Shown here: positions 37,153 to 49,334 of the stretch, piece by piece
How positions within the stretch are numbered: the stretch's first letter is position 1
Layout: each line of letters opens with the position of its first letter
Assembly: GCA_000320605.2 (NCBI GenBank)
Contig: KB445804.1
Location: 124,001-188,000, forward strand
Reading direction: 5' to 3'
DNA from: Gelatoporia subvermispora B
Taxonomy: Eukaryota; Basidiomycota; Agaricomycetes; Polyporales; Gelatoporiaceae
DNA: 64,000 nucleotides
Translations under genes and position numbers: made by a program
Notes under the pieces: model-generated
Seen by the model: the letters and a program-made list of their open reading frames with translations, nothing else
Databases searched by the model: none
Told to the model about the DNA's origin: nothing

Positions 37153-40100
37153 GCGTTTGCTTGCTTGCTCAGAACAAGCTTGCGTCCAATCAGGTTTGTT
37201 GCTGTCGAGTCCCTCCTTCGTCATAGCCGGTTCCTGAGTATAGCTTCAGACAAGACGTTGTGCGATCATCGTCGTTGTGAATATCCGGTGGTTCGACGAG
37301 TATGTGGATGACTTTCCGTAAGGATCTACAGCCCTAGCGCCCGCTCTAAACTGCCGAGCGGGCCTTCAAAGCATTTAGAACCGCGCGCGCCGTATCCGTA
37401 GTGCATTTGGTCCTAAATCTGATACTTCTCCGGATGCACACTACTCGATATCTCCCGGGTCAGTCTTAGACGACTTTTCTGCTGAAAGACGTTCAAATTG
37501 TATTCGACTTGGTGCACGAGGGTAATTGAGAAGATATTGATATATTTGGAAGTCACGAACAGTGATAGTAGCAGTATGAGATTGAGATATGTTGTCCGTG
37601 TTTCGACATTACCTCTTTTGAAGGGATGCCACAAAACAGCGACACGAAATTATAGCACACACGATGAGCTACGGGAAGATAGCCATTATGGTAGCAATTG
37701 AGTGCCTCAGAGGGGTGTTCACGCTCGAGTAGCTGCGGCAATTCCAGTTTGTGCAGCTGCAAAGAAAGTCACCATGTGGAATAACCTCCGAATTTGGTTG
37801 GAGCGTAGTGATTGCCGATCGGCTACGAGGTTTACAGCTCGATTTTGAACTAGGAAGAGGGGTCCCACCCCCTTGCTAGATTCTGCATCTACGACGCACT
37901 CTCCCCATCAGCGGAGTTCGAAGTGCGGACGGCACCTCGGCCATCAGGTGAATCTGGGGATTTAGAGTCGCTGAGAGAGCTCCAAATCCTTACGGAAAGT
38001 CATCCTGTATGTGGTCTGGCCCTGCCGCGCAGGTCCCCGTTTCATCCCCCTGTGCTAGCGAGGCGCATCTGAAGCATCTGAACGAAGCTATGGAAGAATG
38101 TAATGCTAAGTACACAAAGGCCGATCGTCGACAGCAGCATGCGATCGCGCGCTTCCCGATGCGCGATGCCATATTAGCACGGTCATTTCCAAACTCATCG
38201 ATGTAGCATATGCTCGTCCGTGTTCGAGAGATCGTCGGACATAATTCCAGGCTCAGCTGGAATATGTATGGTGCGTGATACGTATTCAGGTGCTTGCTGA
38301 CCCTTCTCTCGGGCATCTGCGTGTGCCCGAGTTTTGTCCGAATCGTGTCGTTGTTTCACGATGTTTGCTCCGCGGATGACCGTAGTCCAGGGTCGTGGTT
38401 CACCATTCACAATACATATTGTCCCTGCACATTCCACAAGTTACGTTAGACTTGGCTTGGAAGACACGTTCAAAGAAGTTCCAGGTACAACTCACGTCAG
38501 TGCAGGGTGACGGGAATGGGACACGTACCAGTACGGCACAGGTATTCGGTGACGTCGCTACGAGTGGTTACCGAAGGCCTGAACCTCGGATATTGTGTCT
38601 ACTTCACGAAGCGCAGCAGGTCTGCGAACATCCCTGCACATTAGTGCCCTTTCGAACGCATTACATCAACAAACTCCTTAGTTGACTTCGGTGTGGAGTA
38701 TCGTTCTATGTCCGGAGATATCTCTGAGAAAGGCCAAGTTCGATACGACCGGCAGTGAGATGTCATACCTCTCTAAGTGTCTTCGATACCCGCAATTCTT
38801 AGTTCTGTGTTCAAATTGGTTACAACGCGCCGGAATGCTCGGACATACGTGGCAGGGCTGTGCAAAAGGGTGTGAGATTGTACCTCCGGCAGCCGTTCTA
38901 TGTGAAGTTTCCGTTGGCCGCCTGTCTTGGAGAGAACCGCGCCTGTAATCCATCCTCTCAAGATCCTCGACCGGAACATCCAGGGTATCTGGCCCCGATG
39001 CTTCGAATGTTCGTGTGGGACTCTCTCCGATCACTTGCTCAATGCAGCAGTGAATTCTTTACCCGGACACGCAGAGGTGTGGCCGCATGGAACATAGCGA
39101 CGTTGAGAAGTTTGGCTTGGGGCGCGTCCGATAGCTTGCAAGCTCATAAATATAAATCGCCTCCAAGCCCACATGACTAGCTATAGACATCTGAAGCCTC
39201 CTGAGAATATCAATACGCAGAGTATCATACCTGACTACTTTTCGATGAACCACTTGCGTAATGAGAACTGGGAGGGACCGTGGTATCAGAGTGGATCCTG
39301 TGGGAGTGCGTTCATGTGTGAGACATTGGAACTTACATCCCCGTCCAACTCGCCATGTCCCGAGCCATTGGACACGGTTCGGATATCCCCTCAATCGTTT
39401 TTCCGGCAGCAACCAGTTGCTTTATGGGCCGCTGAAGATTACTACCGTCGAAAAGGAGATCTGCGATGGTCTCATGCCTGCATCAACAACGGCGCCGGCA
39501 CACCAGAGGCAGCGCGCTTGATCGAATGGCTCGTGCATAGTTACGGAAGGGCGATAGGATAACTAGTGCATAGAACTTGCTCACATATGGCACCGTGTCG
39601 CCGGTCATATCATCATATGTCCGACTTGGCGTCAATCTCCCAGCGGGTTTGCGTAGCCTTTCAAGCTCCGCTAAGGGGCCATTTGGCGCGTCGACGCCGC
39701 GTCCATCTTGAACAAGTGCTACGCAAAGCTATTTTCTAGCCTGTCAGCTCATACTCGCGCGAAGAGCAAAAATAAGACGGATTATCCATTTCTGCTATTC
39801 TGAGATGAGATCCTGTTGATGAGCATGGATTTTGGAATCGCCTCATCTGTTGCCCTCGTCTCTGTTGCTGACACGAGTCGGCGGTGATTCAAAATGCCTG
39901 CTGAGTTGCGACTGAGAAGTTCTGTACGCTCCACATGCCACTTCGGAGTTCAAAAGGCTACGCAAACCCGCTGGGAGGTTAACGCCAAGTATATGTCCGC
40001 AGGTCATTTTGTCGGTCATAGTTGTGATACTGATATCACCTTCACGCACCGCATCATCGCTACTCCTCAACGTAGGAACACAGAATTGAGCGGGCCCTTT

Positions 40101-41299
40101 GAAAGACTTTGTAATTGTATTGAGGATGGTCCCGTTGCGCAATGTCCGAATTTCAAGGAGAGGACAGGAGAGGACAGGAGAGAAGATCGCCTACCCCTAA
40201 TCTAATCTGATAATATCCGGCTATGGGATGTGGCTGAGTGCTGTGTGGCTTGCATCACATGGTCGCTCAGGGATGCCTTCTCTGCTCGGTTTGTCCTCGG
40301 GCGACGACTATCACATGTGCAGTCTATTGTTTAAGATCTACGAAACTTGGGCTCGACTTGGAATTTATTAAGCCTCGTGGAGCGGAACAAAACGCATGAC
40401 CGTCATGGTGCTAGCCTCTCCTGTGCGAGCTACGAGCAGAATTTCCCTCAAACAATCGCAACAAGTTCCCATGAACATGGGCAGGATGGCGAATGTGCGC
40501 GTAGGACGAATCACCCGCGTGGGGTCGAGATGGGCAGATGGCGGATGACATCTGTGTGATCAATCGACAGGGGCGCGAATGTTTTGTACCCGGCTGATCG
40601 GTTAGAGGGGTGGCGATATCTCGCTCCGAGTCGCAGGTAGCCTTCCGCAGCTCGCGTTTGCAGCATGGGACGCTGGTTCCGGACGATAACATTTCTGACG
40701 GACGCCCGCCATCTCAATCGAGCTGCTCTCACAATAAGCATCTGCCAGATGGCATGCCAGCGCACGCCACGTCTGTAATAGCATCCTCGCCGACGGGGCA
40801 GTATTGTCTTTTCCTCTCTCCTCCCATCGTTGCTCCCCGAGGCCTCCACCACAGCCAAAACTGTCTCGAAGGGCCCCGCTCATTCAGACGACTGAATGTT
40901 GTGCCTTGGTTTGCCGGTGGGTCTATACATCCCTATCAGTTCCGATGTTTATGCGCGCTCACTCGGAATCCTGAACCATGCCACCAATGACAGATCTTCT
41001 GTGTACTCCTGTAGCTCTTGCCGTCCCTCAGGGCTTGTATCATTGCTTGTAGTATTAGATGTGAGCATTCTTCCGCACATCCAAGCGCGATTCCGGAGGA
41101 TCCCAACCTCAATCATTGACATGGTGGCTCAACCACAGTCGACCGCGTATTACCCGCGTCCGGTAGCCTGCATCGCCAACATCGACCATTGTTTATCATT
41201 GCCTAAACCGGCGGTGCCAATAGCATGGGAACCCTGTCATTGGCAGGCGACTTCTTAGTGAGCAAACTCCTCCTTGTCTCCGTCTTCCACCCATTCACG
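37153..41299. other. Long gene-poor region (4.1 kb)
   Basis: No intact gene could be built. Around 38850-39040 the minus strand reads VIGESPTRTFEASGP followed by DLERMDY, and the adjoining frame continues GAVL. This resembles the stretch before and into the K-helix of fungal cytochrome P450s, but no heme-binding motif or long frame accompanies it. A short purine-rich tandem repeat lies at 40156-40183. The last 200 bases are the upstream region of the PX/PB1 gene. Confidence 0.4.
40156..40183. repeat. Short purine-rich tandem repeat
   Basis: The 10-base unit aggacaggag is present in two perfect copies (40161-40180), with partial copies on both sides, about 2.7 units in total. It is outside any gene. 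Confidence 0.8.
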
Positions 41300-43977
41300 A
41301 TGGTGCAGGGCGGTCCCGGTACAGGTGCACTCGGTGGTCCTCCAGTGCAGCACGTTTGTCGCTCATGTCATCTGTGCCTGTACATGTCACTGATCGTACT
41401 GATCATAGAACTACAAAAGGGCCGTCTGTCGAGCGCCGCCACGCGAGTTTACGGTAGAGGTCTTATCGCCTACGAAGTTCGGTGAGCGCTCTCTGATGTC
41501 GTCTCCGGCGGCGTATCTGCTCACTCTGGCTCAGGTAGCGGGTATTGTTATGGCATGCGTATATGTCCTACGCGAAGGGACACGTCCGACGACAATTCGT
41601 CTCGTTCAGGAGGGTCTCATTCCGAGTACGAGATTTGGCGTCGCTGGGAAGATTGCCTCTGGTTCCAGGAGATACTTGAAGAAGAGTACGGCCTAATGGC
41701 ACGTACAAAACGACAGCGTCTGGCCGCAGGGAAGGGCGTCAAGAAGAATGGGGTGTACATCCATTCAGACCAAGCCGCGTCTTTCGAGTCACTGCCTCCG
41801 GGGCCAGAAGTGAAGAGCGTTGCGAAGGACGTGCACGGCATCATTCCGAAACTCACCAAAAAGGGTACTCTATTTCGCGCCAGTCAAGCTACCATCGATC
41901 AGCGAGGAAGGGAGTTCGAGGCGATGATGAACGCTCTCTGGAGCAACGACGTCCCATCGCTTGTCGCAGAGCTTCGCGAACAACGCGTTATTCGCGACTT
42001 TTTCGGCTGGTGGAGAAGAGACATGGATAACGAGCGGAAAATGAAGTCTGCTGTGAACGGTACGAATGTGCGACACTCCGTGGCAAGCAGTACATTCTCG
42101 ATGTATTTCTCTGCGTCCAACATCTCGTTGCAACTGCCCCAGCCTTACAGCGATCTACCTCCGAGCCCTGCACTACCGACCACTCCAGGCTCTGGACCAC
42201 CATCCCGACGTCAGTCCGCGGGTAAGACGACTATGGATAGATATGCAGGCTCCGATTCGGCGACATCGTCTTCAAGTCTCGCGAGCTCGATGCGTCAACC
42301 TCCAACGCCTATGTCCGCGCCTGCAGGAATGACCTTTCCGGTCTCCCCACGTGATTCCCTCTCTCTACAGATGACACCCTCATCATCACGAGAGTCCGAC
42401 TTAGACTATATCACTGCACCCCGCACGGCGCCGCCTCATTCGAAATCAATGTGGTTATCACGTTCCCTGAACAAGGCGGTTATGGCGGAGTCCGGCGACG
42501 AGAGCGACGAAGTGCCGGTCATGTATGTTTCCGAAGGGTCTCAATGGTCCGAAGGGTCCCTCAAGGAGCGTTCGCCCAAGCTGCAAGCGCTACCAGAAGA
42601 TCGCGAGCTCGTACCCGCTATGTCGAACCTGACATTTACTCCGACCGAAACAATCCGCCCGCCAATCCGACGCTCGCGTATCAACTCGTGTCCTGATCGC
42701 ACACACCGCAACGGTCTAATCTTCATGAGCTCTCCGCCTGACAGCTCACATTCAGCACGGATAACTAGTAGTCTCATGGACCGGCTGCACTCCGACGTCG
42801 ACTTGCTCCCCGTACCAGACCTCGAATCCGACGCCGGCTCTGTGTGTGAGCACGACCCCAAGTCACCAATCACAGATTCCTCTAGACAGACTTCCGTAGC
42901 GTTAACGACTTTCTCTGCGGAACCGTCGCGTCGTTCATCTTGGCGTACGTCTGTCGCATCTGAGGCAAGCATCGCGACCGCGCTCTCGTCGAGCTACCCC
43001 CAAGACTCCTGTGCAGACCTAGAGAGTGCGCTCGGCAGCCCGCGCTCGCGTTCGCCTTCATTCTATTCTTCCATGACCTCAATCGTGGAGGACCCTGTAT
43101 CCCCCGTATCCCCTACGCCGTTGCGTCCCTCGCACATGTCGCGTGCATCGATCTCGACGATGAACTCGTTCGTCTCGGACTCATCAGTGGATGCCGTACT
43201 GCCGAAACGATTCTCGCCGCCGCCATCGGGCGCGAGCCTCCGGAGGTCGTTCTCTGCCGGTTCGCGCCGCCGTTCCGCCAGCATCGCGTCGAGTATGTTC
43301 ATCCCCTCGGAGGAGTGGTACGACCAGCAAGAAGACCTCATAGACGCCTACTTTTACGGTAAGTGCGAAGACGCCCTGTATGGAAATAGTCTTACTCAAG
43401 GCCTCGCATCACAGATCCTGGAATGCGTCCCTCCTCCGTGGCGATCGATGATGCCGATTCGATGATCATGCCAGAGCGCGAAGCTCAGCCACAGCAATTC
43501 AACAAGGAGATGTGCACGCCCGATCGCTTTCCCAAGCCGTTCCGCGACCGCCCCGCTGGGCAATTCCACCTTCCCTGGACGCCACGCGAATCCCAGGCGA
43601 GTCTCGTCACCACTGCGAGCCCCACGAGCTCCGCGAACGGCGAGCTTATCACCATCAAGGTGACGCTGGAGGACTCAATTGTACTCCTCCGTGCGACATT
43701 CACGACGTCGCTCGTGGAGGTCCGCGCCCGCATTGTTGACAAATTCGCCAAGCAGGAAGGGATGCACCTGAGCAGCGCGTTTGCCATCGGTTACATCCCA
43801 CCTGCGCACTTCGCACACGACGACCAGAGCAAATCCCTAAATGGCCGGTCGCGGTCATACTCCACGAGCTCCCTCTCAAACCCACAAACATTGCGACACA
43901 TCTCTTCCGAAGACGACTGGCAGACTGCTCTGGCAACTTGTTCGGGCAAGCTGGCCATCCGTCTCTTCAATACCTAG
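41300..43977 (+). CDS. PX-like and PB1 domain protein
   Basis: Four exons, 41300-41353, 41409-41481, 41535-43358 and 43415-43977, give 837 residues. The N-terminus (MVQGGPGTGALGGPPVQHNY) leads into a PX-like region with REFTVEVLSP and EYEIWRRWEDCLWFQEILEE at residues about 28-90. This is followed by a conserved helical block (FRASQATIDQRGREFEAMMN; VIRDFFGWWRRD). A Ser/Thr/Pro-rich stretch of about 450 residues with many SP and TP sites is probably disordered and phosphorylated. The C-terminus (from about residue 720) looks like a PB1 domain: ELITIKVTLEDSIVLLRA, then DDWQTALATCSGKLAIRLF. PX domains bind phosphoinositides and PB1 domains pair with each other. The combination recalls polarity scaffolds such as Bem1, but there is no SH3 domain. 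It converges with the Arp10 gene. Confidence 0.82.
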
Positions 43978-44260
43978 GCATAAGCCGCCTTAACGACTCT
44001 CGCCTTCACGACTGCTCACGACCCATTTGCATCGCCGGCTGTTGAGATATATAGTTGTATCCTCGTGTAACCTTTATATCTGCGTTGTATTACCCCGTTT
44101 GTGTTTACTGCGTGATCGCAGTCCTTTCGACATACCCCACTTTCGACCGTTCCTTGCAATCCCTTCGGCTTTCGATGTTAATTAGCAGGGGCTTAAAAGT
44201 ATGTATCGTACTAGATGCGTGGAACCTCGTGTAGGGGTGAGAATAAAAGACAAGCTATCT

Positions 44261-46337
44261 TCATGCACCGACAGCTGTCTGAGTACTTGGCGAGTGCATT
44301 GCGGGCTGTGGAGCAGGCCTCGGCGCGGGCGGTGCGCCAACTGGCAGCGGGCTTCTTGTCCAGTCGGGCAAGATAGCCTTGGGAGAGCTGAATTCATGGG
44401 CAAGTGCCATCGGATCGTCTTCGTCAAACTCTGCGTCAGCTTCATCCCATTTCTCCCGGGCGACTTCTACCCCGCCGGTTTTCAATGCGCTGCAAGACAC
44501 AATAAGTATCCCAGGACACAATCAAGGTAGGATGTGCTTACCCAGCGAGCGAACCACCTACCCAGGCCATCGATGCGGGGATGAACGCAGGCGCCTTGCC
44601 TGCATTCTGACTGCCGGGCACAGAGGTGGGCGGAGGCGGCGCAGGGTTGTTGAGAATCGCGAAGAACGGCAGTAGTGGCCGGAGCGGCGCATAGCGGTCA
44701 TACGGTGCGGGGCGTAGCCTGCCTCGTCCATTCGGAGGTGGCGTTTGGGTTTCTGCCCGAGGGGAGACCGCACGGACAAGCTCGGCCTGCAGTCTAGGAA
44801 TGAACCCGGGCAACATCGGGGTGCCACCCACGACGAGTATGGACGAAGCAAGCGTCTTCCGCAAATCCACCGGAGCCTCATGCGGATGTTAGTACGTGAC
44901 GATGGTCAGATATGACGGGGGAGCCTACCTTCAGTAATGAATCCAGTATCACCTCCGCAACACTGCTTTCGTCTACATCACCGCCCTCAAATAATACCTC
45001 TGTTGCACGCTCCCGAACCCACCCAGGTATCACCAGGGTGCCTCTTCCCATGCCCGACTGCTGCGTCGGCGGAGGGTCCACTCGCATGTGCAGGTCGGTC
45101 GCTGTCGAGTGCCGTGTATACATCCTCGCAAGCGCCTGCAAATGGCTCTCGCCCGGACGCGCGCGTTCGGGGGGCACTTGCGCGGGCTCGATGACAGAGA
45201 AGCCCGATACGCTGCTCTCTGGCTCGGCGGATACGCGCGAGAACTCGCTCTCGCTCGCCGGCGGATCGCTTGGCGGGAAATCGTGCTCGGACGGAGGCTC
45301 CGAGGGAAGATCAGAAGTGGAGAGTGCGGGGGACGCGGCGCGTGTCTCGGAGATGTTCATTGGCGCGCCGACGAAGCAGCAGCGGGTCTTGATCTCTTCG
45401 ATGACAGCGTCGGTGAGGACCTCCTCGGGGACGCGCGTGGAACGCGCGGATGCGGGGAGGTTGGTGAGCGCAGTGACAGAGGTAAGCGGGGGCATGTAAG
45501 TCCCGAAGAAGAGCAGGAGCGCGCGGATGTGAGAGGAGAGTCGAGAGCCGGCAAGAGGAGTTGTGCGAAGATGAGGGAAGAGGGGACGAGAGGAGTAAAT
45601 CTTTGGAAAGCTTAGAGGGTACCGTGAACAAAACAGCGCTGGGACCTACTGGCAGAGCTGTAGACTCCAGATGCCCACAGTCCAAGACAATACCAGTGAT
45701 TCTGCCCGCTGCTAACAGGGCGAGAAGATGGCTAGACGCAAACGAAATTGACGGGACCTGCGTAGGTTAATCTCCCAGAGTCTGAATATAGAACTATGAA
45801 TGTTACCTGGAGGTTGTTGAACAATATACGGGCCATGTGCTCTTTGATGTACAGTGGCAGAAGCGGGTGCTCAACGATGATGACTTTGCGGGACTTTGGG
45901 TCTGTCAACAGGGAGCTACATGGCACAGATCAGCTCTGGAGGAACATGAGGGTTCATATCAGGACCATTGCATACTTGTGAAACACTGAACGCAGACACT
46001 CCTGCAGTCGCACCTCGAGTAGCCTCTCTTCCTCTTCCCGATCCGCTGTACGCGACGCACGCTCCAACGACCACAAGGGCATTGCACCTTCCCCGCACGC
46101 ATAAAACACATCTCGCGGGCGACCTTCTCCACTGAAGCCGACTTTCCAAATGCGCGAACCAGGGTCGATAATGATGCGGTCCTCCGTGCCATACAGTGAG
46201 TGTCGCCGCGTTGTTTGGTAGTGCGGAGAAGACTGGATGACATGGGATCCCGCGACTCGTGCTGTTTGGGGTGTACCTAGGGGTGTTGTAGGCTCATACG
46301 CAGAATGTCTTTTTGGTGTCGTCGGGACGGTGGCCAT
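44261..46337 (-). CDS. ARP10: Actin-related protein, Arp10-like
   Basis: Six exons, 45976-46337, 45807-45915, 45650-45757, 44929-45600, 44542-44876 and 44261-44489, give 604 residues. Actin-fold landmarks are RIIIDPGSRIWKVGFSGEG near residue 55, LLTDPKSRKVIIVEHPLLP, GIVLDCGHLESTALP (second phosphate-binding loop region), ASSILVVGGTPMLPGF and the end SMAWVGGSLAG. A long acidic Ser/Pro/Glu-rich insertion (about residues 255-330) and a Pro-rich tail make it larger than actin. In yeast, Arp10 caps the pointed end of the dynactin filament and helps dynein-based nuclear movement. The assignment rests on the divergent actin motifs and is good but not certain. The 3' end converges with the PX/PB1 gene. 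Confidence 0.8.
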
Positions 46338-46851
46338 AGTAGACCAACTGGTTTCAGCAGTGTTGGCGAGTTCAATCCTCGAGAAGTCAGGGAACTCAGA
46401 GAGCTGGGTTGATTCTCGGTAAGCTATCGCAGCCTACAAGCAGTAGGCTTGACTCAAGACAAGAACTGATCTGACGAGCATTCGGGAAAGAGACGGTTAA
46501 AGAAAAGCCACAGATCGAATCTGTTGGACGTCGGTATGAGCACGAGGACTCGACGCGTTCCGTGACAGCACCCGCGTCCAACGCAGTCAGGAGGCAGCCA
46601 CACCGGTCTCCATCAGTGCATCAGCATCGATCTGTTTGTATTCAGCGTGCGCTTGAAGTGCTCAACGGTGCAACGACCTGCATACGTGTTTGCCCGCAAG
46701 GCACACACAGTGACGAATATCAACGTTTGTGCATACGCTGGATGACAATCATACATTCCACTGAATGAGACGAGCGAATACAGGAAGAGTATAGTAAATG
46801 CGCAGACGTATATCACATACGTAGGCCCCATTTTGACAACTTAAAGCTATC
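46338..46851. other. Intergenic region
   Basis: It lies upstream of the Arp10-like gene and downstream of the broken MYND gene. Nothing recognisable was seen. Confidence 0.5.
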
Positions 46852-47863
46852 CTAACTCACGACACCCTCATTCAGCCTATCTGTCATCCATTCGAGCCAA
46901 GGTGTGCCAGGAGGTCTCAAGTGAACCTCTTCGTCGAAGCAGATTGGTATGAGAGTTGATGCAGATTCATCGGCATCGGCACATTGAAGTATGACAATGG
47001 CGGTCCCGATCATATTGCTCCTGGCATTATGATCCTTGCCCAGCTCAAGTAGCTTGCGTATTAATGCCTGTCGATGCAGGCTGAGCTCTTCCATGCCAAG
47101 AACGTCTGCACCGATGCAGTAGAACGACTTCTCGCTACGTGGAGAGCCCGGACGCGACCGCACAAGTACGACTAGTACGCTGCGCTCTGCGCGAGTGATG
47201 TCGCCACAGAGATCCAACGCACGGATCCCCGCCTCAGCGAATATGTAGAGGTGCTTGCTTATGAAGTTGCGCAGAGCCTTGAGCTTGGCAAGTCCTTGTT
47301 CATGTTGTGCAGCGCGATGCCTCTTGCACATCGCTTTGTGAGTTGGTCAGGCCGCCGTCTGACAATCCTTACTCTGGGGACAGGTGTGGGGTCAGGGTTA
47401 ATCACATCAGAAGGTACCAGGGACGTACACAATAGACTTCGACAGAACAAGCGGAACATCGAAGTAATGTGATCTCAGAACTACGAGACTTGAAGCAATA
47501 TTGACATTGGGTGAGGATATTGCGAAGCGTCTCCTGCCGGTCCGACTCCGGATGGCGTTTTCTATCATCAGGAGGGACCTTCCCATACACCTCGTCAAGA
47601 TCAACTTCCTTCAAGTCGTATTCGTCCGGATTTTCATGGAAAAACATGCCAAGAAAAAGAGTCGAAGGCGAGCCGAACGGAATGTAGTAGATAGGGTCTT
47701 CAAGAATCTGGTGGGAGGCAGTGAGGCACCCCTGTCTCTCGAGCCACAATGAAAGCACATGCCTCGGGCTACGCAAATATTTGTGCGGCATTGCCAATCT
47801 GAGCTGTGTCCAAATGTGGTCAAGGGCTCTTCGATACACCCAGCTGAAATGGTTTGAAGTCAT
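46852..47863 (-). pseudogene. MYND-family protein gene with nonsense codon in the finger
   Basis: The upstream exon (from at least 47863 to 47462) encodes WLERQGCLTASHQILEDP, GKVPPDDRKRHPESD and the first MYND half, CQYCFKSRSSEITLLRCSAC plus SVEVYC. After a GTACGT..CCCAG intron the next exon begins SKDCQTAA, then TGA (47347-47349) exactly where the conserved Trp of the finger belongs, then PTHKAMC. The C-terminal part runs to 46852 (ITRAERSVLVVLV, GTAIVILQCAD, PWLEWMTDRLNEG), matching the intact MYND protein at 14604-15474. Upstream, a coding-like piece (47901-47985, reading NVDIYLRFGNLRHPKLEG) cannot be joined in frame. The likely ancestral codon is TGG. Either the gene is recently dead or the base is a sequencing or assembly error. 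Confidence 0.7.
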
Positions 47864-48872
47864 GAGGTTAGTTCGGTTGATTACTTACAGAGCTAGACAC
47901 CTTCAAGCTTAGGATGTCGTAAGTTGCCAAAGCGCAGGTAGATGTCGACATTCGCCGTCCTGCCAGAGCGATTTGAAAGTGGGCACTTGGTTCTTACGAA
48001 TATTCTCCATGTTCGAGTTCGATCGAACAGTAGCGGACCTGTACCACCTGACAGACTAACAGAGGATGGGATTTCGAATACGAAGCGCGAGTATCTACAT
48101 GGTCTCCAACTCTCCTAGAGCTGGTCCTTCAGCTCGGCCGAATGCTAGCGATACTGCCCGAAGCTTGATAAACTTGGTTTTGTGTTACCTGAATGTTCTA
48201 CCAATTTCGTCCTGAATGCTAATCGAACTGTTATTTTGGGGATGTTGACATGCGAATGGATGGGAAATGTAAACCTAGTGATGTCTAATGCTGTGTTTAA
48301 GATAACGGCAGCGAACAGCGTCGGCAATTTACCATCGTCCCCGTCTCCCAAATTCTACGATCGCGAGCATGTACAGGCCACCGCCATGTCTTACACGAGG
48401 ATAAATTACATGGGCCGTACGGGCAGATCTCACCGCAAGTACACACCCAGTCCATGCCATGTCGTTATTCTGTAATGCTAATCAATATCTGACGAGACCG
48501 CAATGAAAACTCGCACTACAAAGCCTGTCCTGCTCTTGGGCTGCAATTATAGAGAGACACGGAATATTATACCATCGGTAAAATCCACCGACTAAACCGC
48601 ATAAGTACACTTATCGACTACAGCACCCCAACACCGCATTCAGGCTGCTTTGCAACTGACATAGTCCTGACATAGTCACTGATCTAGAGCAGAATACGCG
48701 AACTTCGTAATAAAGGCTAAGCGGCCAGACGTTCGCCGGCTGAAGCACTGTGGGTATATACGAAGACGGTTTCAAATTTGCAACATTGAACTTGAAGCTG
48801 AAGAAAGAATAATCTGAGACAAGATGGTAAGTCGAGGCGATAGATTCAAATATTCTGGCGGGCGTACTGAAA
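47864..48872. other. Intergenic region
   Basis: The first 150 bases may hold remnants of 5' exons of the broken MYND gene (an ATG at about 48009 on the minus strand followed by a GTAAGA donor). The rest shows only short unrecognised frames. Confidence 0.45.
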
Positions 48873-49334
48873 TCAAGAACCGTAGCTCATCTGCAGCAGA
48901 CGCGGGTCTGTCCCCTTCGCCTCGCATAGCACGAACTTCCCGTTGTCATAGAACGCGAGACGTACCCGGGCAGTACGCCGTTCTCGCGCCTCCGCCATTC
49001 CCCGCAGGATCGCACACCAAACGATGTACGCAATTAGAACCGTAATAAAAACCACCAGGGCCACGACAAGCGTATGCATGTCCTTGAGAAGTGCCGCGCT
49101 CGTTTTCTCGACATTTGCCACAAGGTGATCCGAATTTGCGCGGAGGTCCGTGGTCAAGACTCGGAATTGGTGTTGGATATCTTCTAAAATTTCCGCAGCA
49201 CGAATCTTCTCGAGGGCCTCCCTCATAATTCGCGACCCGTCGAGTTCGATATGAGCGTAGTGGTCATGCTCTACCCGAGAGCCGATGAAGGCGCCTGTTG
49301 CAACGGCGGCGGCAGCGAAAATGAGTGGGAACAT
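48873..49334 (-). CDS. Small uncharacterised membrane protein
   Basis: A single uninterrupted exon encodes 153 residues. The first 18 residues (MFPLIFAAAAVATGAFIG) are hydrophobic and could be a signal sequence or signal anchor. Residues 35-85 form an amphipathic helix (REALEKIRAAEILEDIQHQF). A strong membrane segment spans residues 88-110 (VALVVFITVLIAYIVW), and a basic, conserved-looking tail follows (RRTARVRLAFYDNGKFVLCE). No family is recognised. The presence of a consistent topology and a normal start supports it as a real gene. The start was chosen at the first ATG before the hydrophobic stretch. Confidence 0.6.
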   Translation of the reverse strand: MFPLIFAAAAVATGAFIGSRVEHDHYAHIELDGSRIMREALEKIRAAEILEDIQHQFRVLTTDLRANSDHLVANVEKTSAALLKDMHTLVVALVVFITVLIAYIVWCAILRGMAEARERRTARVRLAFYDNGKFVLCEAKGTDPRLLQMSYGS

